This document shows positions 11,401 through 23,005 of a DNA stretch of 64,000 nt, one piece after another. The stretch lies in the NCBI GenBank assembly GCA_010279815.1, contig QEOQ01000670.1, positions 1,209,805-1,273,804 on the forward strand, written 5' to 3'. Below the pieces are notes generated by a model. It was not told the DNA's origin. It did not search any database and saw only the letters and a list, made by a program, of their open reading frames with translations. Each line of letters begins with the position of its first letter. Positions within the stretch are counted from its first letter, which is position 1. Both the position numbers and the translations under genes were made by a program. The stretch is from Brachionus plicatilis (taxonomy: Eukaryota > Rotifera > Eurotatoria > Ploima > Brachionidae).

Positions 11401-14400
11401 TAATATAAACGTCAATTTGACTTAAACTTTAAATAAGTAATAATAATTAAGAGAATCATTCTTAATCAAAAAAATTTTTTATCAAGACATTACTTCATCA
11501 ATAATTAGCTAAATTGTATGATCAAAAAAATTCAGGTAAATAATATGACCAGTGGATCACAAAATTGACAAGCTAACCCTTTTTTTATTCACTTTGAATG
11601 TTTGTTTTATAATGGAAAAAAAATGAAAAAAAATAAGATTAGATAATTTTTTTATTAGATAAAATCGAACATGGAAGATTGGTCAATAATAATTCGAGAG
11701 CAAGCAGCGATGACTTTGTGGACACTGGCCGGTGCACATAAGCCCCAGCGCAAAATGATTGCCGAAAAAATAGGCATCTCTCAGATAATTAGCATGCTGA
11801 TTTCCAAATCAGAAAAGCTTCAGTTTGTGGGCGCCAAATGCGTTGTCTCTCTGGTATTTGAAAATTTGAGCAATCAAAATTTAATTCTGAAAGAAAATGG
11901 TATTGATCCACTGATCAGATTGCTGAAGCTAGAGAAAACAAGTGACAGGGTCATATTGGCTGTGGTGGAAACAATTGGGGCTCTTTGTGTTGACATAGCT
12001 CATGTAAATAATGAAAGAACTCAAACAGAGCTGGCTGAAAAAGGCGCTCTAACGCTGCTGCTCAAGATACTCGAAAATCCGCCATCTAAATTCATTCAAA
12101 TAGAAACAGCGCATGCAATCGCTTGCTTGATTCTGAATAGACCGAATAGCGAGTACTTGGAAAAGAAGCTCGATATTCGGCTGATTTTGAGTCTTTTGGA
12201 AACTAATGATTTAGAAATGAGGCTCAAGGCAGGCTCAGCAATCACTGTCCTTGCTTACAACAATACCGAAAACCAATATGATATCAAAGTCAACGGAGGC
12301 ATTTCGTACGACTTTTATGCTGTTTATTTTGAAAAAAAGAACATCAATCCATTGCTACTGTGTCGAGCATGTTTTCAAGTAAGTTGTTTTCTAGTAGATT
12401 AAAAAAATGGTTAAAAAATAATTTCGAATATTTTTTTTATTTCTTTAAAAGAAATTTTTTTTTTTTGAATTTTTTTTATTTGTTTGTCACGCAAAAAAAA
12501 TTTAATTAAAATTTTTAAATATTTTATGGATAACTTTTAAAAAATTTTTATTAATTATTTAGAAGATATTTTTTTGGATTTTAATTTGAAAAGTATTTTT
12601 TTAATTTAAATTTCACCAAAAAAATAATCTAAATGTTTTATTTTAAAAAGTTTATTAAAGAGAAAAATTAATAAAAGTTTCCTTATTTTCTCTTAGATAA
12701 TTGGAATTCTAAGAACCTTTTTCTTAAAGGCAGCAATATAAGACTCTTTTCTTTGTCATTTCCCTGATTTTTCAATTCACAAAAAATTCTAAAAATCATC
12801 AATATCAATTAAATTTTTAAAAAATGGCAAATTATTTATAAATTACAACTTGTTTTAAATTAAGATTTTTAGATAAAATTCTGGTTAAAAATTAAAGTAA
12901 TTAAAAGCAACTTTTTTTTTCTCACATGTTAAAATTTTTAGCCTTAATTTTATTTCCATCCAGTTTTAACCAGAAAACAATTTAGAATTGATTTTTATCA
13001 ATAAACAGCTTTCAATGCATTTGAAAAAATTTTTCTAAATTTTTGTTTTCTTCAGTGTCCTGATAACCTATTTTTGTGTATTAAAGCTCATCTTTTATTT
13101 TATATTTGAGTCCAATATATGGCCAATTTCAAAATCTATCATATTTGATATTTTATTATAGTTTTCGTTTAAAATTTTTTTTATTCAATTAAAATAAATA
13201 TTTCCGAAGAATATAAGAAAATGGCATAGTTTTTTTAAGAAGATAATTGCTTTTTTTGGAGATTTTTTTCATTTTTTAGGATAGATATTATATTTTAAAA
13301 ACAAGCTTATCATGAATTCGGATTTATTTCATGAAATCAAGAAAAGTTCTCCAGAAAATTTTTAATTTTAATTTTAAAAGCGAGGACTAATTTTAAAATT
13401 AATGAAATATTTTTTTAATTTCTTTTTTAATTTTTTTTACAAAAAATGGTGCAATATTTGATAAAAAATATGAAATAATCTTTATAATTTTAATTTAATC
13501 CTTTCTTAGAAGCTGTACCTATAATAAATTTTATTATACCTCTGCGATTTTATTTTAATGATTTTCTAATACATTTAGTGCTTTGCAGACTTGTAGAGTT
13601 TTTGCAGATAATCTATTTGGGTGGTACAAAGTTTGTATCAGCTGATAAATTTTGCAGAACAATTTTTAGACTTATTGTAAAAAAGTTATTTCGCTTTAAG
13701 ATTTTTGTTTTTGTTCTTTGTTCTTTGTTTTTGTTCAAAATTCACAATGCCTTTTTTTCAATATTTTTCAATTTATTCAATTATTATAATATTTCATTAA
13801 ATTTAATGAATTTCAATTTTAATCTTCTTTATTTAACATTTAACTAATTATTTTTTTTAAATTTTTATACCTTAAATCATTTAATTCAATTTATATCTGG
13901 TACTAGCTCGATACAATCTTTTTTTTTATTTGTTTACCTGTACCAAGCTAATGCTCCTTCAGAATATAAAAAAAATTAAAATAAAGTTAAATAAGATAAA
14001 ATAAAAAATAAACAAAAAATGAAAAAAAAAAGGATAAATAAGTCAAAAGGAATAAAAAAAGAAATTTATAATTAAAATTTTTTTATATTAAATTTAAAGA
14101 AAAAAAATTTAACAAGATAAAAAAATTGCTTGTAATTAATCAATATCATTTTAGTTGTTGATGTTCAACCGCTCATAAAATTAATTGTCAAAAAATTGAT
14201 ATTTTATGAAGCAAATCATTTCTCGATCATTCAATTAAAAAATTTTAAATTTTAAATGTGATTATTAATTGTTGTAGGGATGATTAAAATGCATCAAGTT
14301 CGTCTTCTAATTTTTATATTAAATTCGGGAAAATCTTTTGATGAATAATAAAAAATTTATGTAGAATTAAAAAAATATTTTTGATAGAATATATACAAAA

Positions 14401-15837
14401 TAAATTTTATTGATATAGGAAAATTATTCTTAAAGAATAAAAAAAATATCCTATGAACTTAAGTCATTATAGTTTTAAAAAAACTTTTATAGAATATAAC
14501 ACATCTTATTATACTAAAAGACTCGGCTCAAGATTTTTAACTTGCTCAGCACGCACTCGGCTTCCCTTATCAGATTCGGCAATTTCATGATAAAATAAAA
14601 GACTAGCTGAAGATTAGACAACATTTAATGGAACATGAACAACTAGATCTTCAGGAGCATCTACTTCAGGATATTTTCTTAACCTTTTGGTTAAGAATTC
14701 GAATCTTTTGGTTATGAATTCGTATCTAATTAAACTCAGGCTTATGTATTGATTTATTGGTAATCAAATTCTTATATTTTATATTCACACATTTTATTTT
14801 TTAAAATAAAAAATAATTTTTATGCTAAAAAAGTTTTACATTATTCTATAAAAATCATTTGTGTTCTATAAAAAAAATTTATTCGTCAAAAGACGTCGCC
14901 CATTAAATTCCAACATGTTTAAATTTAAATAATTCAATTTTTTTGCTAATTCTAAAAACATGAAAAACTTTAAAAATTTTAAAAATTATTTTAACAAATA
15001 TTATAGCTTTAATTCATTTAAAAGTTATTCAAGATTTTATTGATTTGAAAAAATAAATTAAGTGATTTAAAAAGTGAAAAATTTTTAATTAAAAAAAAAA
15101 TTTATTTATTACTATTTAAGACAGTGGTTCTTGCACGAGTGATAATAGGAAGAGATCATGTATGGCTGACAGCTCAGGGTATTAACAAACTTGTACAACT
15201 ACTGTTATTTGACGATGATCAAGTGGTCATCCAAACTGCAAGTTATTTATCAAGTTTGGCTCACACCAGAACAGGTATAACAGATGCAATGTTAACATGT
15301 GATGCAGTCGACATCTTGTGTGATCGTCTTTATTCACCAAACGATCAAATTCGCTTTGCCAGTGCGATTACTCTTGGTTATTTAAGTTTCAACCGGACAG
15401 CATCCCGACTTCTACTGCACAATTGTCGCAACTATCCACACCTGTACAAAACTCTTATGACAATTATACCATCTAATGCAAAGATATCTAAACAGTTTGT
15501 CCAAAGCTTCCAAACATCTCTGGCACTAGGTTTGCCCAAACTTCTCGTTCACAACCAAGTAAAATTTTATGAAGTGACTGGAAGTCCGAAAGTTCGTGAC
15601 GATTTTAAGGGCTTTTACTTGGGCAAAGAATTGAATAGAACTAATTTTTCAAAATTGAGTTTTTACGATATTGACAATACACTAAATAAAAACTCGCAAG
15701 GAAACTTAAAAGCGGCTACTAGTCGGTCACAATCTGCTCCTTTGTCCAAACACATTAAAAATATTCATTCAAAAAATCCTCAGAGCAGAAACGCAACTAT
15801 GCTTGAAATTAAAAAATCAAATAAATTGTCAACTTAA
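2448..15837 (+). CDS. ANKAR: Ankyrin and armadillo repeat-containing protein (ANKAR)
   Basis: Seven exons join in frame to about 1515 aa: 2448-3838, 3890-4009, 6675-6858, 6974-8114, 9664-9938, 11659-12378 and 15121-15837. Every junction has GT/AG and matching phase, and the sum is an exact multiple of three. Residues 1-565 are the N-terminal region typical of ANKAR. Ankyrin repeats lie at about 586-750 (PLHYAARSGSLDTVSCLL, TPILVAASAGSLEAVKCL, NVIHIAAHRNR). Armadillo repeats follow to about 1420, and the basic tail is probably disordered. Human ANKAR is about 1430 aa, so the size fits. The exact cellular role of ANKAR is not settled; the repeats imply a protein-binding scaffold. The start is the ATG at 2448, with AT-rich sequence before it. 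The first exon is much GC-richer than its surroundings, as expected for real coding sequence here. The introns are long and full of repeats. Confidence 0.9.
4891..5306. mobile_element. Palindromic MITE in ANKAR intron 2
   Basis: The element starts ACAGTGGTGTTCCGGATTTA and ends with almost the exact reverse complement (CCGGAGCACCACTGT). The two arms are inverted copies for most of about 416 bp, so the whole can fold into one hairpin. ACAT occurs directly on both sides (4887-4890 and 5307-5310), a likely target duplication. The CAGTGGTG-type end recalls hAT elements, but those make 8-bp duplications, so the class is open. The interior is made of repeated TTTACGTAAA-like words and has no credible gene. 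Confidence 0.8.
5690..6300. repeat. AT-rich inverted repeat with GC-rich centre
   Basis: The left part (about 5698-5775) has words such as CAATTATTCTATTATTCAAC. The right part (about 6190-6290) has the reverse complement, GAATAATAGAATAATTGAAT. Between them, near 6000-6030, is the unusually GC-rich GGGGTCCGGGGCGTAGCCCG. This looks like a foldback-type non-autonomous element in ANKAR intron 2; the borders are uncertain. Confidence 0.45.
8579..8689. repeat. Short perfect-ended hairpin repeat in ANKAR intron 4
   Basis: GTTCACAAAAAAATTGTTTT at the left end is matched by an inverted copy ending in GACAATTTTTTGTGAAC. The arms are about 45 bp around a short AT centre. It is MITE-like, or a small palindromic repeat. 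Confidence 0.6.
10003..10251 (+). pseudogene. Relic of a cysteine-rich, possibly ZP-like protein in ANKAR intron 5
   Basis: After a possible acceptor (AAATAAG) the frame from 10003 is open for 53 codons and looks coding (INAYVEHGSSQKLISLNVEL), ending at a TGA at 10162. One base away the frame continues from 10171 as AIFECRLDVCMSDHFCPKSI and stops at 10249. The cysteine pattern C-x4-C-x5-C-x4-C after a FxC-type strand recalls the C-terminal half of zona pellucida domains; that assignment is tentative. It is not needed for ANKAR, whose flanking exons already join in phase. A single-base frameshift would explain it as a decayed gene piece. Confidence 0.4.
13905..14060 (-). mobile_element. LINE 3' tail fragment in ANKAR intron 6
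   Basis: The stretch reading TACCAAGCTAATGCTCCTTC, followed by A-rich sequence with AAGTTAAATAAGATAAAA, matches the non-coding 3' ends of the two LINE copies at 28.6 and 48.4 kb. No coding part is attached, so this is a heavily 5'-truncated insertion on the minus strand. Confidence 0.5.
14509..14724 (-). pseudogene. Unrecognised coding relic with one in-frame stop (minus strand)
   Basis: Read on the minus strand, one frame runs through FLTKRLRKYPEVDAPEDLVV, then HVPLNVV, a TAA, and then FYHEIAESDKGSRVRAEQVK before the final stop. The charged, well-mixed composition is unlike the surrounding AT noise and looks protein-derived. A short duplication (ITKRFEF / LTKRLRK) is present at its start. 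I do not recognise the family; a retroelement or a captured gene piece are both possible. It lies inside ANKAR intron 6. Confidence 0.35.
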
Positions 15838-17300
15838 ATTTGCGTAGATTTATTTATTTTAATTTTATTTAATAAATTTTATTTTCCATAATTATCTTTT
15901 TTTTTTAATTACAAAAATCTTTTGAATGATAAAATTATTATTATGAATGTAAAAGAAATTTATTACGTGGCTAGATGAGTTGAAAATTAGATTTTTTTTA
16001 AGAGAGCAAGTTGGCTTAAATTAAATAAATAAATAAATTATGTTTTTTTTGGGTCTTACTATTACACTGACCCTCAAATTTTGGAAAATTTTTTCCAAAA
16101 TGTTTTTTTAAAATTACTAGTACTCCTAAAAATCAATTTTTCCTAGTTTTTACATGAAAATAAGAATCAACAGTTTAAAATATCTTTTAATTTCTTTTTA
16201 AACTTTAACTTGGCCAAGGACAGGCATGATTAAGAATCAAAAAAATTTTATTTAATTTAATCTAGCTAAATTAAGTTAAAATAAGTAAAAATTAAAGTTA
16301 TTTTAATTTAGATAAAGTATTGGCTCGATTTTAATGACATGTCGTTATATCTGGGTATTCAGAATTAACGACAGGGCCTTATAACATTAAAAAGATTATT
16401 TAACGACATGTCGGTATATACATAACGTTAAATTCGAGCAATTACGTTAAAATTTAAAACTGATGAACAATTATTAATTCTTATTGTTATTTGCATTGTC
16501 AATGGAATTGTCAATGCGTTTGCTGGAAACAATGGTATGTGATTCAACGGTACCGTCTCAGCATAGCACAGAAGTAGGGGTCACACAAAGCCTGAAAATT
16601 TCAGCTTTAATCCCACTTTCTAAATTCAACTACAAAATCAAATGGTAGAATTGTCAACCATAAGCTAAATTTATATTTTATGTTTTTAGAGTAATAAACA
16701 CAATTTAGTGCCACTATTTTTAGAGAAAAAGAAGCCCAAATCTGATTACTCAAATAATAGTAACTCTTAATTGTTCATTTAATCAGGTTTTCTAATTAAT
16801 AACACTGGTCAACAATGACAAATAAAACATTAAAAAAAAAGAAAAAAACTTAAAAAAAGAAAAAAAATGTCTAATTTAAAAATTTCAAGTTATATTCCAT
16901 CAACATTATTCGTTTCCTACTTGTTTAACATCGTTTTAATCGACAAATTAGTGATAAACTTTGAAACGCTGCACAGTTTAGAAATAGCACTAATTACAAA
17001 AAGGTTTTTGTAAACCGGAATAAAATCCCAACAGAAAGAGCTTGGGAAGCCAAACACTGACCAAGGTGTAGCGAATTAAATCATTCGCTTTAACATGGGA
17101 GTGGTAAACTTCAAATATGGGATTGATAACAATAAACGCTCCTATTTGGGCATTCCTAATGGCGAGTAATGTAAGAAATTGAACTCGAATGAAATTGAAC
17201 ATATTTGATGCAAAATTGCTGCGGGCATAGAAACATTTCTATTTGAACGTATATTCTATTCGAAAAATATAACTTAAGATAAATGAAACCATCAGGCATT
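15838..17300. other. Intergenic AT-rich sequence after ANKAR
   Basis: No gene is supported. Near 16340-16415 the word AACGACATGTCG / ATGACATGTCGTTATAT occurs twice. Short open frames on the minus strand at 16990-17202 and 17740-17958 have no coding character. The ANKAR poly(A) signal may be one of several AATAAA words just after 15838. Confidence 0.4.
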
Positions 17301-17304
17301 CATA

Positions 17305-17960
17305 ACTTCTGATCGATCAAAACGTTTTTAGTTCTCTCTTAATATTTGGGGATTTCAACTTCACATATATATCGTGGTCAAATTTAGGTGGTCATTTTCA
17401 ATCAAAATTCGCACAATGTTATGAGTTGTTAGAAAATCTATAAGAAAACTTTTTTTTCAATAGGTCTTAGAACCAAATTTAAAAAAAAATCCTAGACCTA
17501 ATCATCACCGACAGTGTTAATCGTATATTTAATGTCAAAAGGGGAACCTCAACTAAGTACATCTAAGAATAAATTTACAAGCGATTTATCCAGATTTACA
17601 ACCAAAACATTGAACAACTTATTCAGAAATTCAAATCTAAACGTCCGGATCCTTGAGAAAGACCTGAGTGGATCAATAAGCTATTAAAGTCACTATGTCA
17701 TAAAAAATATTAGCTTTGGAACAAATTAACAGCTTCTATTTAAGCTTCTTTGAATTTAAGCTGGCAAACGACTCCAAAAAAGTCCAAAGCTAATATTTTC
17801 TTATACAATTGAATTAATAAAAAAAACGGTTTGAAAAGATGAGATAGAGCCAATATTAAACAATAAAGGCGATATGGTTGATTTTGAGTTAATATAGATT
17901 TAAAAAAACAAATACAATTGACTATGTCAAGACGATTGAACCAGATTTGAATCAGCAATA
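17305..17960 (+). pseudogene. LINE retrotransposon endonuclease relic
   Basis: The plus strand encodes SSLLIFGDFNFTYISWSN around 17325-17380. This contains the GDFN motif with the following YIxW of LINE apurinic-type (EEP) endonucleases. About 130 bp on comes LDLIITDSVNRIF, the conserved 'LDLIxT' strand of the same fold. Near 17640 follows a decayed copy of the linker usually found just after the domain (KRPDP, PEWINKLL, then LWNKL). Several stops and frame changes show it is dead. It belongs to the CR1/Jockey-like group of non-LTR elements by this layout. No reverse transcriptase part remains here. Confidence 0.6.
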
Positions 17961-17999
17961 AACAATGTTTTTAAAAAAAATTTATTTTTTTTCTCTTTA

Positions 18000-18937
18000 A
18001 TTTTCAAAAACTAAATAATCTATGTTTTAAACACTTTATTTAATTTCTATAGAACGACACTGCATAAATTCTTCTAAATATTTTAAAATAAATATTTCTC
18101 AAACATCGCACATTTTCAATACACTTTCATAATTTTAAAAACAATTAAAAAAAAAGTATTAAAAATTTTTATAATACACAATAGAACATACCAATTGAAT
18201 TAATAATTACCTAAATAATTTCTTGATAAAGCTTAATTTTTATCAGTGTTGAAAAAAAAATCAAATCTGTAAATAACAGAAAACTTTACAATTACAATTG
18301 GCATTGAGGTAAGTTTAGAGGGTATTAGAGTGAAGTTTCAGCATATCGTGTAAGTTTTCGGTCTAATTCTACTAAAAAATGGGACAATTATATAGTATAA
18401 AACTTAAAAGGTATAAAATTGGGAAAAGAGTATCTAAAACAGTTATTATTCAGGTGTTAGCTTCATTAGCATTAGAATTTTCAAAATAAAAGCAAGCCAA
18501 ATATTTCTATCAATGCTAAATTAAAAGTGATAATTTCATAAATTATTTTCATCGAATTAATAAGTAAAAATTTAATTTTTTTTTAAATCAATGAAATATT
18601 AAAACAAAATATTTTTGATTTCTCTATAGAAAAAAAATGAATTATATTATGAAAGAGAGATTATACAATTAATATCTAAAAAATTAACTTAAACAAATAC
18701 AAATTTTGAAAAATTAATTTATAGATTGGAAGATTTATATAAATCGGTAAAATTAAAAATTGATATTAAGACGGATTATTAAAAATTAAGATTTTTGTGT
18801 TAGTTTTTTTTCAAAAAATTAATTGATTCAACAAAAACTAAAATTTTTAGAAAAAAATGACTAAATAGATATTTTATGATATAGTATAAACATTTAGAAA
18901 AATTTATTGAAAAAATTAAAATTAGATTTGATAAAAA
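18000..18937. other. AT-rich sequence without a gene
   Basis: Very AT-rich, with no coding frame. From about 18740 words similar to the tandem units further right begin to appear in decayed form (GACGGATTATT). Confidence 0.4.
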
Positions 18938-19425
18938 AATATGAAAATACATAATCAGTCTAATTTTTAAATTTATCTTGATTTTTAAGATTGGACTAAT
19001 ATAAAAATTTTAAAGCTAGATCGAACTATTAAAGCTTCTTAGTCATTTAATAAAATCAAAATTTTCCTTAATTATAATAAAAAATTTGGCTTTGGCAGGT
19101 TTTGAAAGAGATTTTGAAATAAAAAATGAAATCGATTTTAAATGACCAGCTTCCTGTTTTGAATTTAAGATTATAAACAAAATTACTTTATCAATATTAT
19201 TATGATTATTGAATACACTTATGAAATATCAAATAAAGTATAAAATCCAAATTGCATTAAAAAAAAATTATTTTTTGATATTTTTTAAGACTAAGAAATG
19301 AGTTTGCCGAAATTTAAAAAAAAATTTTAGATCATTTTTAAAATTTGAAATCTTTTTATCTGATTTTTATTTTTAAAACCCAAATTAAAGTTATTAAGAT
19401 CTTCGAGCTGTTAGGTGAATCGAAA
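18938..19425. repeat. Left arm of a ~480 bp inverted repeat
   Basis: This stretch occurs in inverted orientation at about 22519-23005. Matching landmarks are CATAATCAGTCTAATTTTTA at the outer end, GACCAGCTTCCTGTTTTGAA in the middle and CTTCGAGCTGTTAGGTGAAT at the inner end. The two arms keep their order over the whole length with scattered substitutions. They enclose about 3.1 kb, which includes the first copy of the GC-rich core. It may be a foldback element or the result of an inverted duplication. Confidence 0.7.
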
Positions 19426-20099
19426 ATTGAAAATTTAAATTAAACGGATTATTATATTGGAAGAATAGTTAAATAATTTTGAGATGGTATTTTTGAAAAT
19501 TTAAATAACTATATAAAAAAATAAGCATAATTAGAAAAAAATGACTTGATGGATATTCATGTTTAATAAGTTTATAAAAATCACTTAAAATTTAACAAAA
19601 ACTTATTAATTAGAAATTAAAAAATTTTATGTTATTGAAATAAAAGATTCTCAATAATTATAAGATTTTTTTTGTAATTGTAAAATGACTAAATAAATAT
19701 TTATGTTTTACAGTTTAATAATTTATATAAAATTTGCTAAAAATAGGAATAAGATAAGAAGAAAAAAATTTTATTGTTTTAAAAGCGGTTCAGAATATCG
19801 AATATTCTTAAAATTTATTAACCAAAGTAAATGCAAATATGATTTTGAATATTAAAAAAATATACTAATAAAACTCAGCTACAATTAAAAATTTAAATTA
19901 AAAGAATTATTATATTAGAAGAAGTTAAATAATTTTTAGATGGTTTTTTTGAAAATTTAATTAACTATATAAAAAAAAAAGCACAATTAGAAAAAAATGA
20001 TTTAAAATTTTACAAAAATTTATTAATGAAAAATTTAAAAAAAATAAAAATTAAAAAAAGATAGGATAAAAAAATTAAAAATAAAATTTTTTTTTGTAT

Positions 20100-20698
20100 T
20101 TGATGAAAACAGGTTCAGAATATCGACTATTTGCAATAGCCAGGCACTAGGAACACATCTAGCGAGGCTATTGACAAACAGTGAAACACTGATACTTATT
20201 TAGCGATGACACTAGTTGTTCACAGATTTTCCAACTTTAACTGTTTGACATAGTCTCGCGATCTGAGAGACTGAAACGCGAGGCTATCAAAAAACAGTAA
20301 AAGTCAGATTCCTTTTTCCACAATTCCACTCACTCACTCACACTGTCTAACAAAGAACACTTGATGTAGCTAGCGACTACAACAATTACTGCTTAGAACA
20401 GCTTCGCGTCCACCTGTCTTAAAAATCGCGAGGCTATTGATAAACAGTACTAATTGTAATTTGACTTTGAAAATTTGCGTAGCTCTGTGCACCCGTTCAG
20501 TGGTACTAAAATAGGGCACAGCGGTCGTTACTACCTACCCGCTATACCGTATTTTAGTGCACTGAAGCGAGTTGACTCACTGATCCACTGGACTTGTGTT
20601 GATGAATAGATGTCCGAACAATTACTGCTTAGAAATACCCTCACATAAATGCTTCTCTAACAAGCGAGGCTATTTATAAACAGTTCTATCTCGTGACA
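20100..20698. repeat. Conserved GC-rich core, copy 1
   Basis: Compared by eye with 25461-26059 this core shows two substitutions (ACTAGTTG/ACAAGTTG and TTGTGTTG/TTGGGTTG) and no indel; the four motif copies all sit exactly 5361 bp apart. It holds four direct copies of GCGAGGCTATTGACAAACAG-like motif at 20162, 20278, 20428 and 20664, one inverted copy at 20240-20260, and a hairpin at 20496-20566. ACAATTACTGCTTAGAA also occurs twice. No long ORF is present, so a structured RNA or cis-acting element is more plausible than a protein gene. Confidence 0.75.
20496..20566. other. 71-nt imperfect hairpin in core copy 1
   Basis: The left arm starts TTCAGTGGTACTAAAATAGG and the right arm ends TATTTTAGTGCACTGAA. 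AGCGG and CCCGCT pair near the loop (TCGTTACTACCTA). Only a few mismatches interrupt roughly 29 pairs. The same hairpin is unchanged at 25857-25927. This may be an RNA stem, or a DNA palindrome used by a transposase or replication initiator. Confidence 0.65.
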
Positions 20699-21222
20699 TG
20701 GATGATGAAATGATGGCTAAAATTGAAGAACCAGAAAGTTTCTAATCAAAGTGGATAATAGAAACTCGATTAAATAGATGAGAGTGTGTTAGCTTAAAAT
20801 GTGTTAAGTTAAACTTTTAAACCAGGCCATTTTTGAATAAATAATTAGTTCTCCATTTATACACATGTTAGATTTGAACACGGTCACTTTGTTTGTCTTC
20901 ACTTGACCGACTCTGTTTGCCACTGTAATTGTGTAAGCTTATGACAATTGAAAATTTTTGAATCATCCAAACGCTGTCATTTTGTTTAAATCCTTTCCAA
21001 ATCAAGTGTTTATATACCCGATTAAGTTGTTACATAGTCTCAACAATCATGACTGAACGAGACACTCGAGTGCTTGTAAAACATCGTGTGAATGTTAAGA
21101 TCCGATGTAAAGCAGTAAGAAAAAATTGTGTTCTCTTCTCCCACACACGCCACACACTCTTTTTTTCTGTAATGAATAAAAAACATACTAAAGTCTAGTC
21201 TTGATACAGCAATAATCTTTTT

Positions 21223-22518
21223 TGAATCAAAAAAGTACTATTTGAAGTAACGTTTGTTACAGGAATGGTTTTCTATGCAAAAGTTTGGTTTTTGGTTCCT
21301 AATTGTTCATTCACTTTTTTGTTTTAAAATTAAAGAACGCTTAAAGCTCTTTTTTTACAATTTTTTTTCAAGAGAGAAATTTATTTTTTCAATTAGTTTT
21401 TATAAAGTTGACGCCTTATTTTCTTGATTTCAAACAAATGAAAACCAAGCACTTTTGTTGTCAAATATGGATGATTTTTGACAGACTAATTTTTGTCTGC
21501 ATACTTGTTTTCAAATTTTATCTTTAAGCTTGACATGATTTTCAAAAATGGACCTGTAAATTATACAAGAAAAAATCAAAATTTTTTTATTTTAGCCATA
21601 ATGGAAGAATTAAAAAATTTACTTTGTCTAATTATAATCTGATTTAAAAGAAAATGCTCAAATTATTAAATTTTGAACTCTTTTTAATGGTTTAATCAGA
21701 CCCCTCTTTTATTGATCACTTGATTTTATTATTTCAATAAATATTTGAACACTAATGAATATAATGATGAGTTGAGAATAAAATCTAAACACTTAATTTC
21801 AATTTTTATTGCTAAAGCCGAGGACAAAAATAATATTATTTAAATTAAAAAATTAAGTACAATTTTTAAATTTTTGACTTCATAAAAGTTCTATGTTCTC
21901 ACTCTTTTAAGTTATTATTTTTTTCATAAATAAAAAATAAAATTATTTTAAAATTTTTTTTAAACTTTATGCCTAATCGGTGAAAAATAACCATCTTTGT
22001 TCTCAATCATCAAAATGACACAGGATTAAAAAACATCAAGCTATTTTAAAAATTGAATATCATTATATTTTTATTTTTTGAATTTGACAATTTTATTATT
22101 TAAAATAATTTTTTATATCATTTAATAACCTATTAAAAATACAATTTAATAAATTAAATAAAAAATTAAAACCTCATTTCGGATGTATTGAACAAAATTA
22201 TTGACTTTCTGGTATAATAATTGTTGCTTATACTTGATTATGAAAAAAAAATGAAGAGATATTTTTTGAAAATTAAATTTTGTACATAATAAAAAATTAT
22301 TGCTACAATTTGTTCAAATAAATTTTCACATTCATTTTTGGGAGAGTGAAGTTTTTTGTTTTTTTTTTAACAATTATCAATAAATTTTATTAAAATTTAA
22401 AATTTTTTAAAATTTCGTTTATTTATCATATTTTAATCGGATTTTAAATAATTTTAAATAAATTGCTCTGCTCCAGATAAAAATTGCTCTCAACTCCACT
22501 CTACTTTCATTTTTAAAG
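21223..22518. other. AT-rich spacer inside the repeat region
   Basis: No gene seen. It fills the space between duplicate copy 1 and the right inverted arm. Near 22340-22500 are the words GGGAGAGTGAAG and CTCAACTCCACTC, which recur in decayed form near 40130. Confidence 0.4.
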
Positions 22519-23005
22519 TTTCGATTCACCAAACAGCTCGAGGATCTTAATAACTTTAATTTGGGTTATAAAAAATAAAAATCAGATAAAAATGTTTCAA
22601 ATTTTAAAAATAATCTAAAAATTTTTTTTTAAATTTCGACAGACTCATTCCTTAGTCTTAAAAAATATCAAAAAATAATTTTTTTTAAAGCAATTTGGAT
22701 TTTATACTTTAATTGTAATTTGACAAATGTATTCAATAATCATCATAATGTTGATAAAGTAATTTTCTTTACAATCTTGAATTCTAAACAGGAAGCTGGT
22801 CATTTAAAATCGATTTCATTTTTATTTCAAAATCTCTTTCAAAACCTGCCAAAGCCTATTTTTTTATTATAATTAAGGAAAATTTTGATTTTATTAAATT
22901 ACTAAGAAGCTTTAATAGTTCGATCTAGCTTTAAAATTTTGATATTAGTCCAATCTTAAAAATCAAGATAAAATTTAAAAATTAGACTGATTATGTATTT
23001 TTTAA
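22519..23005. repeat. Right arm of the ~480 bp inverted repeat
   Basis: This is the inverted partner of 18938-19425, from TTTCGATTCACCAAACAGCT at the inner end to TTAGACTGATTATGTATTTT at the outer end. See the left arm for shared landmarks. Confidence 0.7.

Larger units (their letters stand above)
19425..21222 (+). repeat. 1.8 kb direct duplicate, copy 1
   Basis: The stretch recurs in the same orientation at about 24755-26575. Both begin with AATTAAACGGATTATTATAT units, pass through the GC-richer core, and end with GTTTATATACCCGATTAAGT, TCATGACTGAACGAGACACT and a CA-rich run. The outer parts differ by many substitutions and indels. Small ORFs near the TCATGACTGAACG word differ in frame between the copies, so they are probably not coding. 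It could be an LTR-like pair of a non-autonomous element, but no primer site or polypurine tract is evident between the copies. Confidence 0.7.

Noticed and set aside
13578..13847. 89-codon ORF in ANKAR intron 6
   Set aside because: Mostly Phe, Leu, Asn and Ile from AT-rich sequence; no domain, and the ANKAR exons on both sides already join in phase.
21040..21200. Small ORF starting MTERDTRVLVKHRVN in duplicate copy 1
   Set aside because: In the second copy the frame diverges after a few codons through indels, so it is not conserved as protein.
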